This document shows positions 7,622-15,898 of a stretch of DNA of 64,000 nt, piece by piece. The notes beneath the pieces were generated by a model that was given only the letters and a program-made list of their open reading frames with translations, searched no databases and was not told where the DNA came from. The stretch lies in assembly GCF_900115705.1 (NCBI RefSeq), contig NZ_FOXL01000005.1, positions 290,454-354,453 on the forward strand. The letters run 5' to 3'. The translations under genes were made by a program, and so were the position numbers. The stretch's first letter is position 1; every line of letters starts with the position of its first letter. The DNA is from Frateuria terrea (lineage in GTDB: Bacteria > Pseudomonadota > Gammaproteobacteria > Xanthomonadales > Rhodanobacteraceae).

Positions 7622-8176
7622 ATGCCAGCGTCCGGACGCCTTCCCGCCATGCGCCCGCGCCTCGTCCTGCTCGGGGCGATGGCGCTGCTGCTGGCCGCCT
7701 GCGCCGGCAGCCCGCACCGGCGCGAGCCCACCTTCAAGGCTTCACACTCGGCCCTCGCCGACCTGCCGGCAAGGGCACCCTCGGCGGCCAGCGCAGGCAC
7801 CGCCAACGACGTGCTGTTCCGCGCCATCGGGCTGGTCGGCACGCCCTACCATTGGGGCGGCAACACCCCCGAGGGCGGCTTCGATTGCAGCGGGCTGGTG
7901 GATTACATCTACCGCAACGCCGCGGACATCCTGTTGCCGCACAGCTCGCGCGCGATGGCCGATGTGGACGGCCGCAAGGTGCGACGCATGACCGACCTGG
8001 CCAGCGGCGACCTGGTGTTCTTCGACATCGGTGGCGACATCAGCCACGTGGGTGTGTACGTGGGCAAGGGCCGTTTCGTGCATGCACCCAACAGCGGCGG
8101 CACGGTGCGACTTGACGATATCGACGGGCCGTACTGGCGGGACCACTTCGCGTTCGGGAAGCGGTTGCTGGATTGA
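7622..8176 (+). CDS. NlpC/P60 cell-wall endopeptidase lipoprotein
   Basis: A 184-residue precursor. ATG 7622 has GAGG six bases upstream; ATG 7649 is also possible. Residues 11-27 (RPRLVLLGAMALLLAAC) form a lipoprotein signal with Cys27 as the lipidated residue. The NlpC/P60 domain covers about 61-184 with the catalytic Cys89 in FDCSGLVDY, His142 in ISHVGVYVG and a third polar residue His154 in FVHAPNSGG. Enzymes of this family (Spr/MepS, NlpC) cut peptide bonds in peptidoglycan stem peptides or cross-links during growth. It is a single-gene unit with its own promoter candidate and a terminator hairpin downstream. Confidence 0.92.
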   Translation: MPASGRLPAMRPRLVLLGAMALLLAACAGSPHRREPTFKASHSALADLPARAPSAASAGTANDVLFRAIGLVGTPYHWGGNTPEGGFDCSGLVDYIYRNAADILLPHSSRAMADVDGRKVRRMTDLASGDLVFFDIGGDISHVGVYVGKGRFVHAPNSGGTVRLDDIDGPYWRDHFAFGKRLLD

Positions 8177-8244
8177 AGGTGGGCCGGCGGGCCTCCCCTT
8201 CGCCGCTTCTCACTGGAGCAGGGAAAGCAGGCTGAGGCCAGGTC

Positions 8245-8284
8245 GCCCCCTCATCCCGACCTTCTCCCCCGCGGGGAGAAAGGG
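8245..8284 (-). repeat. Intergenic palindromic element, family A (reverse orientation)
   Basis: CCCCCTCATCCC followed by CTTCTCCCCCGCGGGGAGAA makes a strong palindrome and matches family A elements read in the opposite direction. Confidence 0.55.
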
Positions 8285-8314
8285 CAAAGAAAACGGCGCC
8301 CGAGGGCGCCGTTT
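8285..8314 (-). terminator. Intrinsic terminator downstream of slyD
   Basis: A perfect stem AAACGGCGCC/GGCGCCGTTT with a CGAG loop (8291-8314) is followed on the minus strand by TTTTCTTT. It lies between the convergent NlpC/P60 and slyD genes. Confidence 0.8.
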
Positions 8315-8347
8315 GTCATTACGTCTTGAAGCGCACCTTGGCGCGCT

Positions 8348-8833
8348 TCAGTGCGCTTCCTGGCCCGGCGGATGCGCGTGACCGTGCTTGATCTCGTCCT
8401 CGGTGGCATCGCGCACATCCTCGATCGCGACGTCGAAGTGCAGCGTCTTGCCGGCCATGGGATGGTTGAGGTCGACGTCGATGGTGCTCATGCCGACCTT
8501 GTGCACGGTCACCGCGCGGTGGCCGCCTTCCTTCAACGACAGCACCGTGGCCATGCCTGGCCTGAGCTTGTTCGCCTGCTGGAAATACTTCTTCGGCACG
8601 CGCTGGATGCGGCCGTCTTCGCGCTCGCCGTAGCCCTCGGCAGGCGCCACGTCCACCGCGAGCGTCTCGCCCGCCTCGTGGCCTTCCAGCGCGTTCTCCA
8701 GGCCCTGGATCAGCTGGCCATGGCCGAGCAGGATCCACAGCGGCTCGCCGTTGTCGCGCGAACTTTCCACCTTGTCGCCATCCACCGTGAGCGTGTAGTG
8801 GAACGCGATGACCTTGTCCTTGCCTGCCTTCAT
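8348..8833 (-). CDS. slyD: FKBP-type peptidyl-prolyl isomerase, SlyD type
   Basis: A 161-residue cytoplasmic isomerase and chaperone. ATG 8833 is chosen because GAGAAAG precedes it; ATG 8845 lacks a ribosome site. The FKBP fold starts with AFHYTLTVDGDKVESS and LLGHGQLIQGLENALEGHEAG, and is interrupted by the insert-in-flap domain (about 70-125) with GYGEREDG and the PxxGxD-like DLNHPMAGKTLHFDV return. The C-terminal tail is short with a few histidines (HGHAHPPGQEAH), unlike the long metal-binding tail of E. coli SlyD, so nickel delivery is less sure. It is followed by the terminator at 8285-8314. Confidence 0.92.
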   Translation of the reverse strand: MKAGKDKVIAFHYTLTVDGDKVESSRDNGEPLWILLGHGQLIQGLENALEGHEAGETLAVDVAPAEGYGEREDGRIQRVPKKYFQQANKLRPGMATVLSLKEGGHRAVTVHKVGMSTIDVDLNHPMAGKTLHFDVAIEDVRDATEDEIKHGHAHPPGQEAH

Positions 8834-8882
8834 TGTCTTTCTCATGGGATGCAAAGCCCGGGATTCTATCAGCCCCGCCCGC

Positions 8883-10112
8883 TCAGTCCGGCATGCCACC
8901 GAAGCCCACCCCGCGCGCCTCCGGCCCCAGCCAGGCGAGCAACGCCAGTACCAGCGCCACCACCCCGATCCACACCGACATGGCGAAGGCGTAGTCGCCA
9001 CCATGCGCCCTGGCGATCCACGCCTGTGCGGTGGCGGTAACCGCCGCCAGCAGGTTGCCGGTCTGGTAGGCGAAGCCCGGCAGCGTGCCGCGCACGTGGC
9101 CGGGCGAGAGCTCGTTCAGATGGGAGGGCACCACGCCCCAGGCACCCTGCACCATCACCTGGATCAGGAACGCACCCACCCCGTAGAGCACCAGCGTGCC
9201 GCCGTACATCCACAACGGAATGACCGGGATGGCCAGCAGCGCGGCGATCACGATTGCCCGCCGCCTGCCGATCCGCTCCGACAGCGCGCCGAAGAGCAGC
9301 CCGCCGACCAGTGCGCCGATGTTGAGCAGCGCCACCAGCACGAACGCCGCGGCCGAGCCGGTGGGCAGGTGCAGGTCGACCTCCTCGAACGTGTGATAGA
9401 GATCCTGCGAGCCATGGCTGAACATGTTGAACGCAGTCATCAGCAGCATCAGGTACAACGCCAGCTTCCAGTGGCCGCGCATCGCTTCGCGCAACCCCTG
9501 CCGCGGCGCCTGGCGCTGCTGCTGCCACACCGGCGATTCGGGCACCTTGCGGCGGATGTAGAGCACCAGCAGCGCGGGCGCCGTACCGACCACGAACAGC
9601 CCACGCCAGCCGATGTGGTCGATCAGCAACCAGTTCGCCAGCGCACCGAGAAAAAAGCCGCAGGGGTAACCACTCTGCAGCAGGCCCGAAACGATGCCGC
9701 GCGCCTTCGGCGGGATCGCCTCCATCGCCAGCGAGGCGCCGATGCCCCACTCGCCGCCCATCGCGATGCCGAACAGGAAGCGCAGCACCAGCAGCATCGT
9801 CAGCGAGGTGGAGAACGCGGTGGCCAGCTCGAACACCGAAAACAGCACCACGTCCAGCATCAGGATCGGCCGCCGCCCGTAGCGGTCGGCCAGCCGCCCG
9901 AATAGAAGCGCCCCGAACGGACGCGCCGCCAGCGTGAGCAGCAAAGCCAGCGTCACATCCGTCTTCTCGACGCCGAACTCATTGGCCACGCCGACGATGA
10001 CGAACGTCAGCAGAAAATAGTCGAACGCGTCCAGCGTCCAGCCCAGGAAGCTGGCCAACACCGTGTGGCGCTGGCCGTGGTCCAGCTCACGCAACGTGGA
10101 CAGAACACTCAT
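8883..10112 (-). CDS. MFS transporter, sialate/lactate:H+ symporter (SHS) type
   Basis: A 409-residue inner-membrane carrier with about 12 membrane spans. It shows the family motif GWTLDAFDYFLLTF in helix 1, the MFS signature GRLADRYGRRPILM between helices 2 and 3, and MGGEWGIGASLAMEAIP in helix 4/5, which is typical of the SHS group (NanT, Jen1-like lactate carriers). The central loop is short. The likely substrate is a carboxylate such as lactate, pyruvate or another organic acid; the sequence alone does not decide. It stands alone between slyD and a long intergenic gap. Confidence 0.88.
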   Translation of the reverse strand: MSVLSTLRELDHGQRHTVLASFLGWTLDAFDYFLLTFVIVGVANEFGVEKTDVTLALLLTLAARPFGALLFGRLADRYGRRPILMLDVVLFSVFELATAFSTSLTMLLVLRFLFGIAMGGEWGIGASLAMEAIPPKARGIVSGLLQSGYPCGFFLGALANWLLIDHIGWRGLFVVGTAPALLVLYIRRKVPESPVWQQQRQAPRQGLREAMRGHWKLALYLMLLMTAFNMFSHGSQDLYHTFEEVDLHLPTGSAAAFVLVALLNIGALVGGLLFGALSERIGRRRAIVIAALLAIPVIPLWMYGGTLVLYGVGAFLIQVMVQGAWGVVPSHLNELSPGHVRGTLPGFAYQTGNLLAAVTATAQAWIARAHGGDYAFAMSVWIGVVALVLALLAWLGPEARGVGFGGMPD

Positions 10113-10543
10113 GCTGCCGCTCCCAGCATCGACCAGGTCAGCAGGCTAGCACGCGGCCCTATTGGAGCCGCAGTGAGAACTGGAGCACGCGCAAGGCACT
10201 CGAGGTGTCGGGCGTGCCAATGCGCTGTGATGGACGGCACGCCATGTCCAACTCCGGCCGCTGCGGCATCGAACACGCGACGAACGATTACGACCACGCG
10301 CAGCGACGTGGTAACAGCCTTCAACGCGGCAGGCGTGGCCGTCCATAGTCCGACCCGCACGGCCGCACACGAGCCCGGCCCCGGCTCGTTCGTTGCGGAA
10401 CGCGCCGGGTGGCTGCATGCATGCCTTGCACATCCGGGCCGCGGACCCCGGCCTATACTGGCTGCCCGTCCCTGGAGCACGGCCATGTACCGATCGTCAC
10501 TTCGACGCACGACGCAGGCCTCCGCCTTCGCGGGGACAGCACC
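10113..10543. other. Long intergenic region without a supported gene
   Basis: About 430 bases between the divergent MFS and methyltransferase genes. Short open frames on both strands have arginine/cysteine-rich translations typical of shadow frames. A TATACT at 10454-10459 could be a -10 box for the methyltransferase, but the best -35 candidate (TTGCAC, 10426) is 22 bases away. No repeat or RNA gene was recognised. Confidence 0.4.
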
Positions 10544-11221
10544 TTGACGGTGCGGCCGCGCTATCGCCTCGATCGCTCGATGCGCGCCACGCTTTCGGCC
10601 CGCTTCAGCGGTTTCAACCAGCGCCAGTACGTGCGCGGCAAGCTGGCCGGCGACCCGGTCTACGGCGGGGTGGCGCGGCTGCTGCAGGAGTCGCCCCCTT
10701 TCCCGCTGCTCGACGTGGGCTGTGGCATCGGGCTGCTCGGCCACTACCTGCACGGTTGCGGCGTGCTGCGCGGCTACGTCGGCATCGACCACGACGAGCG
10801 CAAGATCGCCACCGGGCGGGCCGCGGCTGCGGCCATCGGCGATGCGCTGGACCTGCGCTGCGCGGACGTCGCAGACCTGCCGGATTTCCGCGGCCACGTA
10901 TGCCTGCTCGACGTGTTGCACTACCTGTCGGCAGCACGCCAGTCGCCCCTGCTCGAACAACTGGCCGGCCACGTGGCACCAGGCGCGCAGCTGATGATCC
11001 GCAACGTGCTGCGCGCCAGGCACTGGCGTTTCCATGCCACGGTGCTCGAGGAGCACGTGTTGCACGCCACCGGCTGGATGCGCGTGGGCGCGGACCACTA
11101 TCCGACCGCGCAGGAGGTCACCGCACCGCTCGAGCGCGCCGGATTGACCACGACGCTCACGCCGCTGTGGGGCCGCACCCCGTTCAACAGCTACCTGGTC
11201 GTGGCGCGGCGCCCCGCCTGA
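10544..11221 (+). CDS. Class I SAM-dependent methyltransferase
   Basis: A protein of about 225 residues. No ATG fits the N-terminus; TTG 10544 or GTG 10550 would start it, with ATG 10580 as a shorter choice, so the start is uncertain. The SAM-binding motif I is LLDVGCGIGLLG, followed by an acidic strand end YVGIDHDERKIATG, a LRCADVADLPDF motif III region and VCLLDVLHYLSAA. The N-terminal RYRLDRSMRATLSARFSGFNQRQYVRGK segment precedes the Rossmann part. The substrate is unknown. It seems to be a single-gene unit ahead of the helicase promoter. Confidence 0.85.
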   Translation: MTVRPRYRLDRSMRATLSARFSGFNQRQYVRGKLAGDPVYGGVARLLQESPPFPLLDVGCGIGLLGHYLHGCGVLRGYVGIDHDERKIATGRAAAAAIGDALDLRCADVADLPDFRGHVCLLDVLHYLSAARQSPLLEQLAGHVAPGAQLMIRNVLRARHWRFHATVLEEHVLHATGWMRVGADHYPTAQEVTAPLERAGLTTTLTPLWGRTPFNSYLVVARRPA

Positions 11222-11307
11222 GCAGCCACTCTTGCGGTTGCGCCGGGAGGCTATTGCAGCCGTAGCCCGCTCGCGAGGCAAACCCGGCAGGTTGCCAGCG
11301 CTTGCGC

Positions 11308-11412
11308 TATACTGCCTGGACGGCTCCGAAGCCGTTGCGGTGTTCAGCCGCCCCTTTCCCCATATCGCAACGCGGTTCTGAAGAACGCTCCGGGTTGCAC
11401 AGGAGTGTTTTC
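11308..11412 (+). promoter_or_regulatory. Promoter -10 box and long leader of rhlE
   Basis: TATACT (11308-11313) is a good -10 box, with no clear -35 box. It leaves a leader of about 95 bases before ATG 11413. The leader holds a small hairpin (ACGGCT-CCGA-AGCCGT near 11320-11335) and ends with an AGGAG ribosome site at 11401-11405. Confidence 0.45.
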
Positions 11413-12732
11413 ATGTCTTTCGAATCGCTGGGCCTTGCGCCCGCGTTGTTGCGCGCGCTTGCCGAACAGGGCTACACGCAGCCCACCCCGATCCAGGCCG
11501 GCGCCATCCCGCTGGTACTGGAGGGCCACGACCTGCTGGCCGCCGCGCAGACCGGCACCGGCAAGACCGCCGCCTTCGCGCTGCCGCTGCTGCAGCACCT
11601 GTCCACCGCCGGCGCCACGCAGACCCGCCGCCCGCGCGCTCTGGTGCTGACCCCGACGCGCGAACTGGCCGCCCAGGTGCATGACAACCTGCGCGACTAC
11701 GGCAAGCACCTGCCCGTTTCCAGCACCACCATTTTCGGCGGCGTGGGCATGGGCCCGCAGATGCAGGCGCTGCGCCGCGGCGTCGACGTGGTGATTGCCA
11801 CCCCCGGTCGCCTGATCGACCACATGCAGCAGCGTTCGATCGACCTCTCCGGCGTCGAGGTGCTGGTGCTGGACGAGGCCGACCGCATGCTCGACATGGG
11901 CTTCCTGCCCGCGATCAGGCGCATCCTCCAGGCGTTGCCCAAGCAGCGCCAGACGCTGCTGTTCTCGGCCACCTTCGCCGAGCCGATCAAGGCGCTGGCG
12001 ATGCAGTTCATGCGCTCGCCGCGCGAGGTCTCGGTGACCCCACCCAACACGGTCGCACCGCTGGTCACCCACCACGTGCATCCGGTCGACGCGTCGCGCA
12101 AGCGCGACCTGCTGCTGCACGTGCTTTCGCAGGACAGCCGGCGCCAGAGCCTGGTGTTCAGCCGCACCAAGCACGGCGCCGACAAGCTGGTGAAGTTCCT
12201 GGAAGTGTCAGGCATGCGCGCCGCGGCGATCCATGGCAACAAGAGCCAGAATGCGCGCACCAAGGCGTTGGGCGACTTCAAGAGCGGCCGCATCACCGTG
12301 TTGGTCGCCACCGACATCGCCGCCCGCGGCATCGACATCGACCAGTTGCCGATGGTGATCAACCACGACCTGCCGATGGTCGCCGAGGATTACGTGCATC
12401 GCATCGGCCGCACCGGCCGTGCCGGTGCCGAGGGCATGGCCGTGTCGCTGGTCAGCCACGACGAGTCCGGCCTGCTGCGCGATATCCGCAAGCTGCTCAA
12501 GCAGGAGATCGCGATCAGCGACGTGCCCGGCTTCGAGCCTTCCGCCCCGCTGCGCCTGGATGCCGGCGCGCCGCGCCCGGCGCAGGGCCAGCGCCAGCCG
12601 CGCCCGGCGCGCAACGGCCACGTTGGCCACGGCAGCAACCATGGACAGGGCCGCGCACCGGCCAACGCCGGTCGCAACAACCGCCAGCGACGCCGTCCCG
12701 CCGGAGCAAGCCGGCCGGAAACCCGCGGCTGA
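11413..12732 (+). CDS. rhlE: DEAD-box ATP-dependent RNA helicase, RhlE type
   Basis: A 439-residue RNA helicase. ATG 11413 has AGGAG at a proper distance and gives the family start MSFESLGL. Motifs in order: Q motif GYTQPTPIQ, Walker A AQTGTGKT (45-52), PTREL (81-85), TPGR (130-133), DEAD (154-157), SAT (185-187), then [11 protein letters not shown] and [10 protein letters not shown] in the second RecA domain. After about residue 375 the chain becomes a Gly/Arg/Asn/Gln-rich basic tail likely to bind RNA. RhlE helicases remodel rRNA precursors and take part in RNA decay, often in the cold. The long leader hints at post-transcriptional control. A second DEAD-box gene lies 1.2 kb downstream. Confidence 0.93.
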   Translation: MSFESLGLAPALLRALAEQGYTQPTPIQAGAIPLVLEGHDLLAAAQTGTGKTAAFALPLLQHLSTAGATQTRRPRALVLTPTRELAAQVHDNLRDYGKHLPVSSTTIFGGVGMGPQMQALRRGVDVVIATPGRLIDHMQQRSIDLSGVEVLVLDEADRMLDMGFLPAIRRILQALPKQRQTLLFSATFAEPIKALAMQFMRSPREVSVTPPNTVAPLVTHHVHPVDASRKRDLLLHVLSQDSRRQSLVFSRTKHGADKLVKFLEVSGMRAAAIHGNKSQNARTKALGDFKSGRITVLVATDIAARGIDIDQLPMVINHDLPMVAEDYVHRIGRTGRAGAEGMAVSLVSHDESGLLRDIRKLLKQEIAISDVPGFEPSAPLRLDAGAPRPAQGQRQPRPARNGHVGHGSNHGQGRAPANAGRNNRQRRRPAGASRPETRG

Positions 12733-12778
12733 TCCCAGGCGCCCGGCGGCGGGCGCCGTGCTTCCATCGGCCCTGCGC

Positions 12779-12813
12779 ACCTTCCCCGGAACGGGGAAGG
12801 CCCGGTGAGGGAT
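12779..12813 (+). repeat. Intergenic palindromic element, family A
   Basis: CACCTTCCCCGGAACGGGGAAGG followed by CCCGGTGAGGGAT is a short family A copy between the convergent rhlE and fghA genes; it could also work as a transcription stop. Confidence 0.45.
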
Positions 12814-12896
12814 ACGTGGCATGGGTTGCTTGCCGGATGCCTTCGCCGTTACGCGAAAGGGATCCGGCAGGCGGGTGAAGGCAGCCCGGCGAGCGG

Positions 12897-13742
12897 TTAC
12901 AAGCCCAACGCCTTCGCGTGATGCCGCAGGTGGTCGTCGACGAAGGTGGCGATGAACCAGTAGCTGTGGTCGTACCCGGGTTGCCGGCGCAACACGAGCG
13001 CCTGTCCGGCTTCCGCACACGCGCGCTCGAACAACTCCGGGCGCAACTGCTCCTGCAGGAACCGGTCGGCCTCGCCCTGATCGACCAGGATCGTGCCCGG
13101 GAAGGTCTGCCGTCGCACCAGCGCACAGGCGTCGTACCCGGCCCATGCCTTGCGGTCGTCACCCAGGTAGCGCGCGAACGCTTTCTCGCCCCACGGCACC
13201 TGCGAGGGCGCCACGATGGGGGCGAACGCGGACACCGAGCGATAGCGTTGCGGGTAGGCCAGCGCCAGCGTCAGTGCGCCGTGGCCCCCCATCGAGTGGC
13301 CACACACGCCCGCGCGCTCGACGTCCACCGGGAAATGCGCTGCCAGCAGCGCCGGCAGTTCCTCCGCCACGTAGCTGCGCATGCGAAAGCGCGCCGACCA
13401 CGGCGCTTGCGTTGCATCGAGGTAGAAGCCCGCGCCTTCGCCGAACTCCCAGTCGCCGGTGGCGCCATCGAAGCCGGTGTCGCGCGGACTGGTGTCGGGC
13501 ATGACCAATGCGAGCCCCAGTTCGGCGGCCAGCCGCTGTGCGCCGGCCTTGATCGTCGCGGTCTCCTCGGTGCAGGTCAGGCCGGCCAGGAAGTACAGCA
13601 GCGGGCACGGCTGCCGGGCGGCCTGCGGAGGCAGGTAGAGCGCGAAGCGCATGGGCCCGCCGCAGGCACGCGAGTCGTGCCCGTAGAAGCCCTGCACGCC
13701 GCCATGGCAGCGTTGCTCGGAGATCGTCTCGATGGTCGCCAT
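12897..13742 (-). CDS. fghA: S-formylglutathione hydrolase
   Basis: A 281-residue alpha/beta hydrolase of the esterase D family. It hydrolyses S-formylglutathione to formate and glutathione, the second step of glutathione-dependent formaldehyde removal. ATG 13742 gives the usual start; the open frame continues upstream without protein-like content. The catalytic triad is Ser150 in GHSMGGHGAL, Asp226 in DQGEADRFL and His259 in PGYDHSYWFIATF. The LAGLTCTEE stretch is typical of the family. The partner formaldehyde dehydrogenase (frmA/adhC) is not adjacent here. The gene is divergent from deaD. Confidence 0.95.
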   Translation of the reverse strand: MATIETISEQRCHGGVQGFYGHDSRACGGPMRFALYLPPQAARQPCPLLYFLAGLTCTEETATIKAGAQRLAAELGLALVMPDTSPRDTGFDGATGDWEFGEGAGFYLDATQAPWSARFRMRSYVAEELPALLAAHFPVDVERAGVCGHSMGGHGALTLALAYPQRYRSVSAFAPIVAPSQVPWGEKAFARYLGDDRKAWAGYDACALVRRQTFPGTILVDQGEADRFLQEQLRPELFERACAEAGQALVLRRQPGYDHSYWFIATFVDDHLRHHAKALGL

Positions 13743-13833
13743 GCGCCGCTCCCTTGCAGCAAACACACGATCATAACCACGGCCTGCCCACGCACCGTGT
13801 ACTTCGCGCCGACGGCCCACCGGCCAGCCTGTT

Positions 13834-13839
13834 AGAATG
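13834..13839 (+). promoter_or_regulatory. Candidate -10 box of deaD
   Basis: TAGAAT (13834-13839, within TGTTAGAATG) lies 55 bases before ATG 13895. No matching -35 hexamer was found. Confidence 0.35.
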
Positions 13840-13894
13840 CTGCGCCCGCGCGGCGCACGCCTTCGCTCGCCGCTGCCCTTATTCCGAGGTTCCC

Positions 13895-15745
13895 ATGTCA
13901 TCCCCCGCTCCAGGTCCCACGCCGGCCGACCACGTCCCGGCGCCGGCGAGTTTTGCCTCGCTCGCGCTGCGTCCGGAAGTCCAGCAAGCACTTTCCGACG
14001 TCGGCTACGAATCGCCCTCGCCGATCCAGGCCGCGACCATCCCGTCTCTGCTCGAGGGCCGCGACGTGCTCGGCCAGGCGCAGACCGGCACCGGCAAGAC
14101 CGCCGCCTTCGCGCTGCCGATCCTCTCGCGCATCGAGGCCAAGCCCGGCAAGCCGCAGGCGCTGGTGCTGGCGCCCACGCGCGAGCTGGCCATCCAGGTG
14201 GCCGAGGCGTTTCAGCGCTACGCCGCGCACATCCCCGGCTTCCAGGTACTGCCGATCTACGGCGGGCAGAGCTACGGCCCGCAGCTGCACGCATTACGCC
14301 GCGGCGTGCATGTCGTGGTCGGTACGCCCGGCCGCGTGATCGACCATATGGACAAGCAGACGCTCGATCTGTCCGAGCTCAAGTACCTGGTGCTCGACGA
14401 AGCCGACGAGATGCTGCGCATGGGCTTCATCGACGACGTCGAGAAGGTGCTCGAAGCGACACCGCCGACCCGCCAGGTCGCGCTGTTCTCGGCCACCATG
14501 CCGGCGCCGATCCGCAAGATCGCGCAGCGCCACCTGAAGGATCCGGTCGAGGTCACCATCAAGGCCAAGACCACCACCGCGGCCAACATCCGCCAGCGCT
14601 ACTGGTTCGTCAGCGGCATGCACAAGCTCGATGCGCTGACCCGCATCCTGGAGGCCGAGCCGTTCGACGCGATGATCATCTTCGCGCGCACCAAGCAGGC
14701 CACCGAGGAGCTCGCCGAGAAGCTCACCGCGCGTGGCCTCGCTGCCGCCGCGATCAACGGCGACATCGCCCAGCCGCAACGCGAGCGGGTGATCCAGCAG
14801 CTGAAGGACGGCAAGCTGGACATCCTGGTCGCCACCGACGTGGCCGCGCGCGGCCTGGACGTCGAGCGCATCAGCCACGTCTTCAACTACGACATCCCCT
14901 ACGACACCGAAAGCTACGTCCATCGCATCGGCCGCACCGGCCGCGCGGGACGCAGCGGCGAGGCGATCCTGTTCGTCACGCCGCGCGAGAAGGGCATGCT
15001 GCGCGCGATCGAGCGGGCCACGCGCCAGCCGATCGAGGAGATGAAGCTGCCCACGGTCGAGGCGGTCAACGACGTGCGCATCGCGCGGTTCAAGCAGCGC
15101 ATCAGCGACACGCTCGCACAGGGCGACCTGGGCCAGTTCCAGCAGCTCATCGAACAATACGAGCAGGAGCACAACGTGCCGGCGATCGAGATCGCCGCGG
15201 CGCTGGCGCGCCTCGCCCAGGGCGACCGGCCGCTGCTGCTGACGCCGCCGCCGAAGCGCGAATACGAGCGGCGCGAGCCCGCGCCACGCGAGCATGCCGT
15301 GCGAGAGCCGCGCGAGCGCGATGGCGAGCGCCGTCCGCCGCACGAGCGCAAGGCGCGCGAAGACGCACCGCGCAGCTTCGAAAGCCGCCCGCCGCGCCCG
15401 CACAACGCGCCGGAGCCGGGCAAGCGCACCTACCGCATCGAGGTCGGTCACGAGCATGGCGTCAAGCCGGGCAACATCGTCGGTGCGATCGCCAACGAAG
15501 CCGGCCTGGAAAGCCAGTTCATCGGCCGCGTCAGCATTCGCGGCGACTACAGCCTGATCGACCTGCCCGAAGGCATGCCCTCGGAGGTGTTCGACCACCT
15601 CAAGAAGGTCTGGGTGAGCCAGCAGCAGTTGCGCATCAGCGAGTGGGACGGCAGCGAGGAACCGGCCGGCGCGGCGCCGCCGCGGCGGCCGCGGCCGGGC
15701 GGGTTCAAGCCCCGCCAGGGTGGCAAGTCGCCGCGCCGGAAGTAG
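13895..15745 (+). CDS. deaD: DEAD-box ATP-dependent RNA helicase, DeaD/CsdA type
   Basis: A 616-residue helicase. ATG 13895 is preceded by CCGAGG; the longer open frame upstream crosses the promoter. Motifs: Q motif YESPSPIQ, Walker A AQTGTGKT (62-69), DEAD (168-171), SAT, and [14 protein letters not shown] third region (about 375-440) is the DeaD dimerisation part. A highly charged Arg/Glu/Pro linker (about 445-515) leads to a DbpA-type RNA-binding domain beginning YRIEVGHEHGVKPGNIVGAI and ending about 590, then a Pro/Arg/Lys tail. CsdA/DeaD proteins unwind structured mRNA and help large-subunit assembly in the cold. It is transcribed away from fghA. Confidence 0.94.
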   Translation: MSSPAPGPTPADHVPAPASFASLALRPEVQQALSDVGYESPSPIQAATIPSLLEGRDVLGQAQTGTGKTAAFALPILSRIEAKPGKPQALVLAPTRELAIQVAEAFQRYAAHIPGFQVLPIYGGQSYGPQLHALRRGVHVVVGTPGRVIDHMDKQTLDLSELKYLVLDEADEMLRMGFIDDVEKVLEATPPTRQVALFSATMPAPIRKIAQRHLKDPVEVTIKAKTTTAANIRQRYWFVSGMHKLDALTRILEAEPFDAMIIFARTKQATEELAEKLTARGLAAAAINGDIAQPQRERVIQQLKDGKLDILVATDVAARGLDVERISHVFNYDIPYDTESYVHRIGRTGRAGRSGEAILFVTPREKGMLRAIERATRQPIEEMKLPTVEAVNDVRIARFKQRISDTLAQGDLGQFQQLIEQYEQEHNVPAIEIAAALARLAQGDRPLLLTPPPKREYERREPAPREHAVREPRERDGERRPPHERKAREDAPRSFESRPPRPHNAPEPGKRTYRIEVGHEHGVKPGNIVGAIANEAGLESQFIGRVSIRGDYSLIDLPEGMPSEVFDHLKKVWVSQQQLRISEWDGSEEPAGAAPPRRPRPGGFKPRQGGKSPRRK

Positions 15746-15827
15746 ATCGGCGCTTTCGCCCGCCCGGGGTTGCCGCCTGGCGAGCCCTTCGACTCCTCTC
15801 GCGCTGTTGGAAGGGGCTTGTCTACCA

Positions 15828-15893
15828 AGCCTCCCTCGACCCCGTTCGCGCTGAGCGCAGCTTGCTCAGCGAAGCCGAAGCGCCGCCGGGTGC
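15828..15893 (-). repeat. Intergenic repeat, family B
   Basis: The stretch with CGTTCGCGCTGAGCGCAGC and CTCAGCGAAGCCGAAGCG is, read on the minus strand, close to 47924-47962 (CGCTTCGACGTCGCC then GCTCAGCGCGAACGG). It fills the gap between the convergent deaD and cysNC genes. Confidence 0.5.
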
Positions 15894-15898
15894 CCCAA

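Noticed and set aside
12515-13162. Minus-strand frames covering the end of rhlE and fghA
   Set aside because: They are out of frame with fghA and antisense to rhlE, with repeated Arg/Gly/Ala content and no family signature.
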